Positions 21,501 through 31,992 of a stretch of DNA of 59,145 nt are shown piece after piece. Origin of the DNA: Pelagophyceae sp. CCMP2097 (Eukaryota > Sar > Pelagophyceae). Under the pieces are notes generated by a model that worked only from the letters and a program-made list of their open reading frames with translations, did not search any database and was not told where the DNA came from. Each line of letters begins with the position of its first letter. Within the stretch, counting starts at the first letter, position 1. The stretch is taken from positions 152,480 through 211,624 of the forward strand of contig MU657230.1 of the NCBI GenBank assembly GCA_026770575.1, in the 5' to 3' direction. Position numbers and translations under genes: made by a program.

Positions 21501-22761
21501 CGCGCACCCGCCGCCCAGGACGACGAGCGCCGGGGCGACGGCGACGGCCACCCCGTGCGTTTCAACAGATGCCACCGGGATGCCACGGAGATGTTCCACA
21601 ACGCGGTAGGTACTCTTCCAAGCGGGACTGGCGGCGCCTGGAAAAGGACTGCGAGGCGGAGTTGGCTGCCGAGGCGCCCGAGGGCGAGGAGGCGCTGAAC
21701 AAATTGTTCCAGGACATTTACGGCAAGGCGACGTTGGAGGCCCGCGTCCGGCCCCGGAGAGCAGCGACGTTCTTCCGGCGTTTTCGCGCCAAAGGGTCGA
21801 GATACCCGCCCTCAAGGGCGCTCAAAGACGGGCCCAACCCGCGCTGGAGAGCCCCAGAGGGCCCCTCCGGTCGAAGAGGCCCGGTCGAATGCCCCACGTG
21901 CCCCCGGGGTCCGACGGGGATCCCAACGCCCGTCGAAAATCCAGAGGCGGCCCCGGAGACGGCCCCGATCGACTCGGATGCGGACAGGCCTCGACAAACC
22001 CAACAACCCGGTGGGCACAGAAAACCCGACCCGTCGAGACTCATGGCTGTACGGCGCCGCCACCGGGTGTTTGCAAGGCCTCTTTGGCGGCCAACTGCTC
22101 GGCCGAATGCAAAGGGAAGCTTGCGGGACCTCTTTCAAGTGGCCTCGAAAAGCTTGAAGGGCGGGCCCCTCGAAGGCCTCTTCTGCGGCCACTTGCCCGG
22201 CCTTTGCGCGGTCGCTTGCAAGGCCTCTTTCAAGGGCCTCTTTCAAGGGCCTCTTTCAAGGGCCCGTCCGAGCGCCCGCCCGAGCGCCCGCCCGAGCGAC
22301 TGTCCAGAAATGCCGGAAACGAGTCAGAGTGCACCTTGCCACATGGACGTCGCCACAAGGTTCTTTGCACCTTGTCGCAGGGTTCTTGTCACGGGGCTCT
22401 CGTCTCCTTTTTCAGGGACCTTGCGACGGGAACCTCGTCGCGGGAAACGGAATTCGGTGGCCAACCCCCAAACCAAAAGACCCTAATAGACCCTCTTGCT
22501 AGGCCCGAGACGCGGCGCGCGATGAACAAGTCCTTCCAGACATCGGGCGGCACCGTGCTCTCGACGAATTGGGGCGAGGTCAGCGGGGTTTGCTGAAATA
22601 CCCCGAAATACCCCGAAATACCCTCCACAACCCCCCCACAAATCCCCACAACACCCGGATAGGTCGGCACGACGAACTACGAGGAAGAACGGCAGGCGCC
22701 CGCGGGAATGGAGTGGAAGACGTGGGAGGGGGCCAAGCTCCCGCAAAAGGAGGACAACTAG
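15534..22761 (+). CDS. SGT1: SGT1 co-chaperone (ten exons)
   Basis: SGT1 is an HSP90 co-chaperone and SKP1/SCF adaptor acting in cytosol and nucleus. Exons that join in frame: 15534-15668, 15821-15858, 15956-16059, 16169-16244, 16314-16467, 19222-19327, 21356-21473, 21610-21732, 22503-22578, 22663-22761, giving 342 residues, close to the family's usual length. Residues 1-115 form TPRs (DANAALSLESDCEPALWRKG; ending MWLRKCEAEI). A poly-Glu/Pro linker follows. The CS domain spans about 155-241 (VKYQYYQTPTHVTIT, VLAKGITAE, FLSTKVEIKLPKKE). The SGS domain spans about 245-342 (KRDWRRLEKD, EGEEALNKLFQDIYGKA, ETRRAMNKSF, GGTVLSTNWGE, GMEWKTWEG). Introns 5 (2754 bp) and 6 (2028 bp) are minisatellite; intron 5 holds a 70 bp gap. 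All introns are GT-AG. Exons 1-2 are least certain. Confidence 0.93.
16468..19221 (+). other. SGT1 intron 5, minisatellite-filled
   Basis: It runs from GTGCGT to CTAG between the two halves of the CS domain. Nearly all of it is variants of CGAGACGGTCCCT, including a regular array of CGAGACGGTCACC at 16886-16962 and GGCGAATCGAAAC at 18003-18199. The 486-residue frame reading through it is an artefact of stop-free repeats. Confidence 0.85.
18003..18199 (+). repeat. 13 bp array GGCGAATCGAAAC with assembly gap
   Basis: Perfect tandem units flank a run of 70 Ns at 18066-18135 on both sides, so the gap is a collapsed or unsized part of this array. The true copy number is unknown. Confidence 0.95.
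19328..21355 (+). other. SGT1 intron 6, minisatellite-filled
   Basis: It runs from GTCAGC to GCAG, phase 1. It contains arrays of GAGGGTCCCTTTC at 19799-19859 and about twenty units of GGCGGTCCCTTTC at 20233-20489. Some units there are two bases longer (GGCGGTGTCCCTTTC). Long frames on both strands are spurious. Confidence 0.85.
20233..20489 (+). repeat. 13 bp array GGCGGTCCCTTTC
   Basis: About twenty near-identical head-to-tail units inside SGT1 intron 6, with scattered 15 bp variants. It is the most homogeneous array in the window, suggesting recent expansion. Confidence 0.95.
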
Positions 22762-24257
22762 ATCGGCGAGCCAACGGAAGCGATTCAACGCAAGTAAAAG
22801 AAGAAGCAACAAGGGCGCCGTCGAAAACGCCGCGGCGCCCGCGCGGCGCCGCCCGCCGCCGCCGCAAGCTCGGCTGCGGCCGCCGTTGGCGACGTGGCAA
22901 GCCGCTTAAAAGTACCCTTCTCTGCGCGTGCGCTTGCTCATGTCGAGTGGACAATGAGAAACATGGTGCGCGCTCCATAGGGGCTCTTCATACGCCACCC
23001 GCCAGACGGGGGCCTCAGGGGAGGGGCCTGATGCGCTGGTGAAGCGGGCGGCGTATAAACGCGCACCACAGCGCGCGCTGCGTCCTCCCGACCACCGTCC
23101 AAGCATCAGGTGCCAAAATAGGTTAGGGGTCGTATTGAGGTCCGACGATTAATAGTAGCGTCATACAATTGTAATCATGGTGGATGTTCGACTCACCAGC
23201 TCCCCAAACCTACACTAGCAACAGGGTGAATGCGCGAGTAAGATAATGGGAATAGGCAACATTTTGCCTTCGCCTTTTGAGATAACCGAGGGGAAATGCC
23301 CGAAGAGGGGGGCAACATCACGTTTTGGAGCCCACAACCGGCATTTTTTTAAGATAACAGACCCTCAGGCCGCCTTTGCGCCGCTTCTGCAAAAGTTTCC
23401 GCAAAAGACCGTTTGTCCCCTCGGCTCTTGTGGCCCGCGCGCGAAGCATTCGTCGCTCCGCGCGTTTCCCTTGATCGGGCCTATCTCGGTCCATAGCCAA
23501 CCAATTCCGTCGCTTCTTGGGGCCGTCGATCCGCGCCGACCTCCCTCGCCCACCCGCGCAACATCGCTTCCGCGCGCGCAGCCACGCCCGTTTGCCATAT
23601 ACCAGCGCTTCCTCACAGCCTAAATTTGCAGTACCGCCAACGCGATAGGATATCGCACGAGTCTAAATTTAGATCAAGCTAGGGCTTTAATAGCACCTAC
23701 AAGGGCATGGGTGGCACTGAAATTTAAAAAGTAATTACAGTAATTCAACAACGCTATAAATTACGGTAATTACAGGGGGCCATAATCCGATTTACCGAGG
23801 GCCTATAAATTACCCCGGAATTACCCTCGCTATTTGACAAACCCACGGGAAAACGCGATGGCAGAAACGGACCAGCCGAGGAACCACCTGGTAAAATGGG
23901 TGGACGCGAAGGACCGTGAGCATGAGTTGCCGGCCTACGAGGCGCGCCTGCCCTAGGCGCCGTATCGCGGCCAGGTGTTCGTCGGTAAACGGTGCGCCTG
24001 GTCGGGTGCATCAGGCTCACAGGATGTCGCCAAAGGTCGTATCTCGGAAGCAGCCTCTTCTTCGAGCTTGCAAGCCAGGTTCTCAGCCCCGGCAGAGCCC
24101 CCCTACACACCAAGACCCATCGCAGACCGAATCAGCACGTTTGAAAATACGAGCTTCCAATTACTCTGCAATTCGGTGTGAAAGGTAATTACCCTGCAAT
24201 TACTGTAATTACTGGACCACATAATCCATTACACTGCAATTGCCCACCCATATTACA
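22762..24257. other. Intergenic, no gene seen
   Basis: Downstream of SGT1. No frame here resembles a protein. About 22820-22900 is GCC-rich. An AT-rich element with GTAATTAC words lies at 23704-24252; its ends share the word ATGGGTGG in inverted orientation. Confidence 0.5.
23704..24252. mobile_element. Element with GTAATTAC words and inverted ends
   Basis: The left end (CATGGGTGGCACTG, then AGTAATTACAGTAATT) corresponds to the inverted right end (TATGGGTGGGCAATTGC, then AGTAATTACAGTAATTGC). The interior has no recognisable coding. It is a relative of 11023-11465 in word content. Confidence 0.4.
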
Positions 24258-24259
24258 GT

Positions 24260-24670
24260 AACAAGGGGAGGTCAGCATGAAGCGGATTCCACTCAGATAT
24301 AAATTTCTCGGGCTACAAGCGAGGTATCCACTTTTGGTCGCTACGGTGCGGGCTGGTGGCGGCGCGGTCCCTGACGAAGGGAGTTTGTTTACGGGCTCGG
24401 TCCGCCGAGCGTAAAGCCACTATCGAAAATTAAACGGTGTAAAAGTTGGCACCATTTTCATGTAAATGCGGATTTGAATGGGCGTTTAAAGTAAAATGGA
24501 GCCCATAACTAGCAAATGGAGCTCACAGCCTAAACTTTGGGCCTTATTTCTCACCTTCGCAGGTCACTAAGTCGGACTCTGGGGAGACCAGGGCCTACAG
24601 CCGGCACCAGCGAAGCGGCATGGAGGTGGAACTCAGACTATGACAATGGAGAACCACCTCAAACCAGCTT
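24260..24670 (+). repeat. Left arm of a large imperfect inverted repeat
   Basis: About 400 bp starting AACAAGGGGAGGTCAGCATG matches, as reverse complement, 26745-27155 (shared words include ATATAAATTTCTCGGGCTAC and AAGTTTAGGCTATG/its complement). A third copy of just the terminal word lies inverted at 25314-25335. Confidence 0.8.
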
Positions 24671-24708
24671 TTGGCGACGCTGGAATCGAGATTGCGCGTA
24701 GGGTACGC

Positions 24709-25065
24709 TATTACAAGAGCGCGCCGGAGGCACACGGAGGACCCGAAGGATACAGCCAAATCCCATTGCAATGCCCACGTAAATAATTGAAATTATTTAA
24801 CTAATCGCTGAACTTTCAAATCCTCCTTATCTTTATTTTTATTATTTTATTTCTTATTGAGCTATTTATTTTTTCTTTTTTTTGCGGCCGACCAGATTCG
24901 AACCTGTGACCAAAAACTTCTTCTATGATGATTCCAATGAGGCTCCTGCTCGACCTCAACTCCCAATTTTAGCGATCGCATCAACCACCAATCGCTAAAT
25001 CGGCCGAGTTGCTGTTTTTTTCTTCCCAAAGGCGGAACCTCACGGATGGACCCGGCGACAGACAA

Positions 25066-25112
<47 letters not shown>

Positions 25113-25209
25113 TAATTGCCCCTGGTAATCCTTCAATCAAAGGACCCGAAGGGCCCTTGCCGTAAACTGACGTTGAATAAACGGCAAGGACCCTTCGGGT
25201 CCTCAAAAA
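24709..25209 (-). repeat. Multi-hairpin repeat, copy 1 (tRNA-like domain)
   Basis: 501 bp shared with 40538-41009. Read on the minus strand it has four parts: a long hairpin (GGACCCGAAGGG and ACGGCAAGG arms, about 22 bp, at 25142-25202); a TCTG/TGTC microsatellite; a tRNA-like block at 24885-25006; and an A/T-rich tail. In that block CGGCCGA pairs with TCGGCCG, TTTAGCGAT with ATCGCTAAA, and TGAGG with CCTCA, and AGGTTCGAATCT is a B-box-like word. It could be a SINE-like element or a structured RNA gene. No coding. Confidence 0.75.
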
Positions 25210-26118
25210 CCGGGAGAGTTATGCCTCCAGCCCGGTAAATTAGGTCGGTCCGGACGTGTCCAGCCTCTCCAAGTCCCCCGAAACGTGCTGTGGAGGTGAG
25301 AAAATGAGCGGCAGTTACATGTTGACCTCCCCTTGTTTAAGCTCGCAAATCGTCTAAAACCCCACACGCAATTTCAGATGAAATTCCAAATTTAAAGGAG
25401 GCTGATCCCCCGTCGTCGGTCCAGGGTTTGAATCTCCCGTCGTCGATAGTTTTGGCGACTAAATCTTTATTTATGTTTTGTTGAAGCGTTTTTGGTGAAG
25501 CGCAGCGGCGAAAGGGGGGTTCCGGGGGGCCACCCCCGGTAGCAAACGCGCGAGGGAGCTCCATACCCGCTGCTCACCCAATGGCCCAATAGGACGCGGG
25601 TCCCCGTAGATCTTGTGATCCAAAGAAGGTTGCGGTCCAGGGTTCGATTCCCGTTCCAAAGAAGCGTGCAGTCCAGGGTTCGATTCCCGTTCTCGACAAG
25701 GTCTGGCGGCATCCCCAGCGTTCCGAATTGCCAGCTCTCACGCACATACATACAGCGTTCTTCCGCTGCGCACAAGGCGCATCTGCAAAGCAACGCGCTC
25801 TACCAGCATCCACAGCGGAGAATCGGCGATCCGACTGTCGCCGAACCCGGACACTGTTTATATATGAAACGACATACGCGATCGGTCATAGGAGACCGGC
25901 AATCTCCTTTTGGCGATCGCACGTGTTGCTGCGTATTATCTATGGCATCCGCCTCGGCACTCGCCCCTATGAATCCTCCGTTCCTTGGGTTACTGTCCCC
26001 TTGCGGTTCAGGCAAATGTAACCGAAAGTTCAGGTGAATTTAATGCAATATCACTGCAAATTCAACCGAAGTTACATGTTTTCGGCGATGGGGACGGGGA
26101 TGAAAGAGGGTTCCTGCC

Positions 26119-26222
26119 CCATGGCGACTTGATTCAATCTTTTCAAGAAAAAGTTTGTGGGCTGTTTTGACATAGAGCCCAGAGTACTTTAAAAAGAAGA
26201 AGGATGGAATCAAGTCGCCATG
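26119..26222. repeat. Short element with perfect 17 bp inverted ends
   Basis: CCATGGCGACTTGATTC at the left is exactly inverted as GAATCAAGTCGCCATGG at the right, about 70 bp apart. It is MITE-like or a strong cruciform. Confidence 0.8.
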
Positions 26223-26526
26223 GCACTGTGAAACAAGGAGGCAGAATTCCAGGGACAGAATAAGCAAAAAGTCCAGAGGCTTATTGGGCCTTTGGGTAAT
26301 TTATAAACTCCTTTTCAGGTTCTTATTGAGATAATTGTGAGGATTTGATGACGAACGATGGGGCGTCCTATAGGACGTTCTTTTTAGATGATTGCGTTCG
26401 CAACCGCTCTGGAAGTCGGTGGCATGGCGTTGGCAATGCACAGGCCCATCTTCTTGGCTCTCTAGAGGCACGTTTTGGCTTTTTATGCGAAGCACCCACA
26501 CGGGAATGGCAAGTCTCTTGGTAAAA

Positions 26527-26614
26527 TGTCGGAACGGTGTATACTCAAGGTCGATTCCGGTTAGAGGAGGCCCATGGCTACCTCCTGCCGCAATTGAGTA
26601 TACACCGTTCGACG
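26527..26614. repeat. Palindrome with 17-20 bp arms
   Basis: GAACGGTGTATACTCAA is exactly inverted as TTGAGTATACACCGTTC about 45 bp later; the loop holds a smaller AGGAGG/CCTCCT hairpin. No T run follows, so it is not a bacterial-type terminator. Confidence 0.8.
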
Positions 26615-26744
26615 ATTTGACCGAGTTACGACCATAGCCGCCTTGGTGGTCTTGTACTAGGGGCGCACAGTGCCCCTAGAGCAAATGTTTTGGGGCTGCG
26701 CAGAGATCAGACAAGGAACCGCACGATGGCACCGAAATCAGCTC

Positions 26745-27155
26745 CACTGGTTTGAGGTGGTTTTCCGTTGTCTTCGTCTGAGTTCCGCCTCCCTGCCGCT
26801 TCGCTGGGGCCGGCTGTAGGCCTTGGCCCCACTAGAGCCCGACCTAGTGACCTGTGGAGGTGAGAAATAAGGCCCAAAGTTTAGGCTATGGGCTCCATTT
26901 TGCAAGTTATGGGCTCCATTTCACTTAAAACGCCCATACAAACCCGCAATTACATGAAAATAGTGTCAAGTTTTACACCGTTTTAGTTTCGGATAGTGAC
27001 TTTACGCGCGGCGGACCGAGCCCGTAAACAAACTTCCTTCGTCAGGGACCGCGCCGCCACCAGCCCGCACCTAGCGACCAAAAGTGGCCCCATACCTCGT
27101 TTGTAGCCCGAGAAATTTATATCCGTGCGGAATCCGTTTCATGTTGACCCCCCCC
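26745..27155 (-). repeat. Right arm of a large imperfect inverted repeat
   Basis: Reverse complement of the 24260-24670 arm. Together they bound about 2.9 kb holding the multi-hairpin repeat, tRNA-derived fragments and two perfect palindromes. No transposase frame was found between them. Confidence 0.8.
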
Positions 27156-28605
27156 TAAATAGCGTGAAACGATGTCGACGCCCAAAGACGCACCCTTAAT
27201 CCCCTGGCTTTCCTGGATCGCCACATCCAGACAGAGTTGTAAACTGTCGAGAGTCAGAGTGCATTTGTATCCTATCGGGAGGGCGAGGCCTCGGTGGTCA
27301 ATCATGGGAATTCCTAGCCAGCCTTGATCGACTCGAGCTACGAAAGTGACTGTGTCCGTCACACAGGAGTAGGGACGGTGCTTTCGGATCGGGTCGATTA
27401 CTTCATTCGTGCCGACCCCTCGGGTCGTGGGTCGAACGACCGATCCCGTTCTCCTGGCCGAGTCATGTCTCGGCAGGCCGGCTGACCCGCCGGTCAGTCG
27501 GGTCGACACACGCAGAATCCGCGTCGGGTCGGGTTCGGGTCGTCCCCGCACTTAAAAGTCCCTTGCCGGAGAGCCAGCGTGCCTGTGACGTCGGCGCCGC
27601 TCGCGACCGCGCGACCCGAAGCCTATATGATACACACGATTAGAGAAAACCTGGAAATTTGGGAGAAAACCCGGTGCGACACCGTGTGTGTGCGAGACCG
27701 TCGCCATCGACGGCCTCAAGGTCGGGTGAGGCACCGGCGCCTGTCGGAGGGAAGGGTGGATGCACTATCGTGCGCCGGGTCACCGCGCTGCGCTGCGGCA
27801 GAGTGCCGTGCGTAGACGTTCCGACGGGTCTTTGGACGGTACTTCAGCGGCTTGTGCGGACGGTGCGGGCCACGACGCATGCGTGTGCATCAAACCGTCG
27901 TGCACAGCAGGCCTGTCCGTGGTGAGCCGGAAGGGCCGAAAGAGTCGGATGCGCGGTCCGTGCTTCCGAGTGACCCCATCGTCGAGTTTTCCCTCAGAGG
28001 CGCCCTCGCCGTGCATCAGCCTCCACGGCCGTCGAGGCCACCGCGTGCGCCGCGGCCAGCCGTCGTGCACATCATGCTCGTCGGTGGAATTATATAGCAG
28101 AACCCGTGGATTGTCGGGTTATCCGCGGGTCTCGCCTCCGCCGCGCCCACCGGGTCGCGGGTCGGGACCACGGCCAGACCCGCGGGTCGGCGGGTTGGCG
28201 GCAACGCGCAAACCCGTCGATCCCGACGCGCGGGTTATGGGCAAAACCGTACCGTCCTTGTTGCCTATGACCGCGCCGCTTCCTTGGCGAGGACCGTGCG
28301 GCCTCTGTGCCAGCGACTGTGCGGCCTCTATTCCGACGACCGTGCGGCCCCCGTGCCGACGATCGTGTGGCGTCCATGTCAATGACCGTTTGACCTCGGT
28401 GCCGACGATCGTGCTTCCGTGCCGACGATGGTGCGGCCTTTGTGCCGACGATTGTGCAGCCTCCGTGTCGACGACTGTGTGGCCTCTGTTCCGATGACCG
28501 TGCGGCCTCCGTGCCGACGATCGTGTGGCCTCGGTGTCGACGACTTTTGCGCGTCACGCTTCGTCACAGGAAATTTATTATTAAAAAGCTTAGGAATTCC
28601 TACTA
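27156..28605. other. Intergenic with GGGT-rich and 23 bp repeats
   Basis: Position 27440-27545 and 28100-28260 are GGGTCGGG/CGGGT-rich relatives of the 208 bp element family. The 28290-28545 stretch is a tandem array. I find no supportable gene. Confidence 0.45.
28290..28545 (+). repeat. 23 bp minisatellite
   Basis: About eleven diverged units of CCGACGATCGTGCGGCCTCCGTG, contiguous with no spacers, so not a CRISPR array. Confidence 0.85.
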
Positions 28606-29519
28606 CAAGTACAAGCTTAGGCGGCATTAAATGCCGGCCTATAAAAGGGCACATTAACAGACATTGGTGATTCTGCAGCCTCGACGCGGGCAGCACTGTT
28701 GGAGTTTGATACGGCGTTGGAAAGAGGAAGGCTGCCGCTACAACATGGGTCAAACAGTTTTGTCTAATTCGACCGCGCCGTCGCGCAGCTGCGGTCGAAA
28801 GTAGAGAATTTGATAGTCTTCTGATAGTCTTCTGATAAAGGTTTGAACTCGTGCCAGTCGTTGGGGCCGCTGGGGCGTGCGTACGGGTCCCGTTTCAGCC
28901 GCTGGCGGCGCGCCCAGCATGGCGCCCAAGGCCGACCCGCGGGCAGACGCTCCGGCAAACGCGAGCTCGGCACGCTCGCACGGCAAGAAGACGGTCACGC
29001 CCTGGCGCGCGAACACGCGTCCGGGCCGCGCGGAGTCGCCGCCGGAGACGGGCAAAGGCGCGCGGTGACGACCGAGGACCGGCACGCGCACCAAGCGCAG
29101 CAGACAAAGGGCCCGCGCCGCGGCCCATGGCACGGCGGGCCCCTGAAAGTATGGTAAGTTTCAAGATTTTGTCGATCTCTCGGACGGTCGGTGGCTCCGA
29201 GGGTCTCGCAGACGTACCCTCTCCCCTCGTGCCATGCACGGCGCTGCGCCGCCTTTGTGTTCATGCCCGTATAGGGCGGGTTGGCCCGACCTCGCCGACG
29301 TCTGTTAATGCCGCCTATAGTCGAAGACTATCCGCGACCTTTGGGCGGGCGTAGCGCAGGCGCCAGGTGTCCAATCTTCACAAACAAAGGATGCTTCATG
29401 GCCGCGAGAGCGCGCTCTCTGCAGCCCCGTCGTCCGATTCTCGCCAAACGGAGGCAGAGCAGAGGGATTACATTCAATGTCTGTTAATGCCGCCTAAGCG
29501 AGTAGGAATTCCTAGCTCT
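28606..29519. mobile_element. 0.9 kb element with TAGGAATTCCTAC ends
   Basis: The left end (TAGGAATTCCTAC ... CTTAGGCGGCATTAA, ACAGACATTG) matches the inverted right end over about 50 bp. The terminal word is the one that opens dispersed repeat A. The interior is GC-rich, with an open frame on each strand but no transposase motif I recognise. Confidence 0.55.
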
Positions 29520-31992
29520 TCGATTAAAAAATTCGTCAGGCTGCCGCCGTCGGCGCTGGTCGCTCGCAGCTTTCAGCTCGCCCCGTTCGGCGCCGGCTTT
29601 TGCGCATCGAGATAGCGGGGGGGGGGCTCTCGGCGGACGTCGTCTTCTTGGCCATGCGCTCTACGACGGTCACTACGACGCTGCAAAAACGTCTGTCAAA
29701 TTTGCTCCCAAGTAGCTCACTATCCTTGCTCCGAAGGCTCACGAGTGGAAGGCTGGACGCAATGGGCCGACCTTGCTGCGCATGACGAGTCCGTCGCCCC
29801 AAATCCGTTTCCCTGACGCACCCGACCGAAGAGCAAAAGTGTTTGGCGTTTCATACTTTGCGAGGTGACGCGCGCGACGTATCTGTTCGACGACGTCCTT
29901 CGAGGCACCCTCCCGGCCGATCTTCGAGACGGCTCCCTCTTGGGCCAGCCCCAATCAGCGTGGAAGCCCGCGACTCGTGGTGGAACCGACCCTTTTGGGC
30001 CAGCCTCGCGCATGATATCTGCAGCAGGCAACCTAGCCCCTTTGGGCCAGCCTCGCGCAGGGTGGACTTTAAGCAAGCAACCTTTCCGACGGACCGTACG
30101 CGGGCGCCACCGTTAGACGCCGAGGCGCCTTCCGAGGCGGGCGCCACCGTCAGACGTCGAGGCGCCTTCCGAGGTGCTTTTCTCTGGGGCCAGCGGCGAG
30201 TGCCTCGACGTCGGGGCGGCCCGTGCGTGACTGCGCGCTTGCATACTGTCGTCTTGCGGCTTTTGACGCGGGCGCCTGACGCAACTCCTGACGGGGTCCC
30301 TACACAGGCGCCTTGGTTTGTACAGGCGCCTGACACTGCTGTCCCTTTGCGGTTGCCCGGTCTGCGCGGCGCCGGGCTTTGGGCTCAAGGTGAAAGAGAC
30401 TTTGGGCCTTGAAAGGCCAACGGACTTTGGGCCGGGAAAGTTTGGGCCGGGAAAGTTTGGGCCGCGTCTTGTTCATGAAGTAGACGCCCTCGGCCGCCGT
30501 TCGACCGCGTCGGCGCCGTTTAGACCGCGTCGTCGCTCGTTTGCGCGTCGGCAGCATCGCGCCGCCCGCGCGCGCCGCCGTCTGCCTGCGCCACGGCCCA
30601 GATGCGCCCCGCAACGCCGAAGAGCCAGCCTATGGGTTTCATCGTCGGAAAGGGCCCCGCGGACGCGTTGGTGCCCCTCGGACGTTGGTCAGAAAGAGTC
30701 CCAAATCTGTTGCAAAGTCCGCCGCGACATGGCCGCATCGGCGCCGTTTCGGCGGCGGCACGCACGGGCTACGCCTTTGGCGACGGTTCTCGTTATACGG
30801 AGCGGGAGCGAAAGAAGCGACAGTGAAAGGGCCTATTCCGAGCGTCACGACACTGCAGCGCGAGCGTGCTCTGCGAGGGCGTTGTCTGCGCCACGTCTCC
30901 AATATGGGCCCAAGGTCAGAGCGGCCAGTGGGGCAAGCCTTTCTCGGAGACGTGCTCTGCGAGGGCGTCCGTCTGCGAAGATGGCATCCCACGAGCCCTC
31001 ATCGGAAGCGCGGCACCCCACAAAGGCCGGGACCACCACGGGCCCGTCCGAGGAGCCGGGGCGAGGCAAGGGATTCTCCAGAGGCCTCTTGCGCTCGTAG
31101 ACGGCCTCTTTGAGAGGGGCCTCTTCTCGGGGGCCTCCCGCGGGCCTTTCAGGACACGGTGCGAGGCAAGGGGCCGTGCTTCAAGGCCCGCCCTCGGATT
31201 GGACCCCCCAAAAAACTGGAGAGGCCAGAGAACAAGGGCCCCTCGAGGGGAGACCGTTCGAGGGCTCCAGTGTCCTTGCGAGGCTTCGTGCCAAGGGCCT
31301 CGCAAGCGTCGCAAGAGCCTCCTCCGGGACCCTCGCTGCTCGAAGCGCCTCTTCCGAGCCCCCCGACTCGACGACGGCAGGATTTCGAAAAATTCGGGGC
31401 CTTTCCAACCCCGTTTCGAATGCCGAGAATGCTTTTCGAGGAATGGACGAAATCCCAACGACTTGCTTCGGGACCGATTTTCTCGGCCTCTTCGGGGCCC
31501 TTTGCTTCGGGGCCCCTTTGCTTCGGGGCGGAGAGGGCCCCTTTGGCCTGGCCCCGTTGGTGCTTCAAAAGGCCCGATTTTCGGGCCCGTAAGACAGACC
31601 ACAAAGGGCCCGTACGGCCCTTGCTTCAGGGCAATTCTGCAGAAGGAGCCGGTGTCGGAACCCTCTCAAAGAAGCGCGCCTGGCACCTTAGAGGCAAATG
31701 CAAAGAGGCTCAAATTCGCTCGGGCAAGTGGCTCTGTCAAGCTGTCCAAGGGCCCGTCCTTGCCGTCTTTTCAAAATGCGTGCAAGGATACGGGCCTATC
31801 CACAATTGCCCATGACAGCCCGCATGCGAGTCCGACGAGGCCATACGAGGCCACTCGGTATAAAACCCATCATCCGTCCCACTTTGGCGGCTCCGGCGGC
31901 CTCCGCGCATACGAGCGCATACGGAGACAGCACCCGAAACGCCCAATTCCGCAGACCGCCTTTTCGCAGACGCAAGTCTCCAACGCGAGTCT
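29520..31992. other. Intergenic, no supported gene
   Basis: It contains TTTGGGCCAGCCTCGCGCA repeats near 29940-30065; related TGGGCCAGCC and GGGTGGATCTTAAGC words lie at 1130-1170. Around 30950-31620 it is a GGGGCC/AAGGGCC-rich minisatellite. Long frames here are stop-free repeat artefacts. Confidence 0.45.

Larger units (their letters stand above)
25210..26744. other. Intergenic with tRNA-derived scraps and palindromes
   Basis: GGTTCGATTCCCG occurs twice 38 bp apart (25638-25690), each preceded by TCCAG, with a weaker form at 25425. These are T-arm/B-box remnants, not whole tRNAs. A piece of the GCGGAGAATCGGCGA repeat lies at 25815-25860. No gene. Confidence 0.5.

Noticed and set aside
26527..26614. 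Rho-independent terminator
   Set aside because: Strong hairpin but no following T run and no bacterial gene context.
28290..28545. Possible CRISPR array (23 bp repeats)
   Set aside because: Units are contiguous with no unique spacers, and the setting is eukaryotic. The same applies to 43488-43650.
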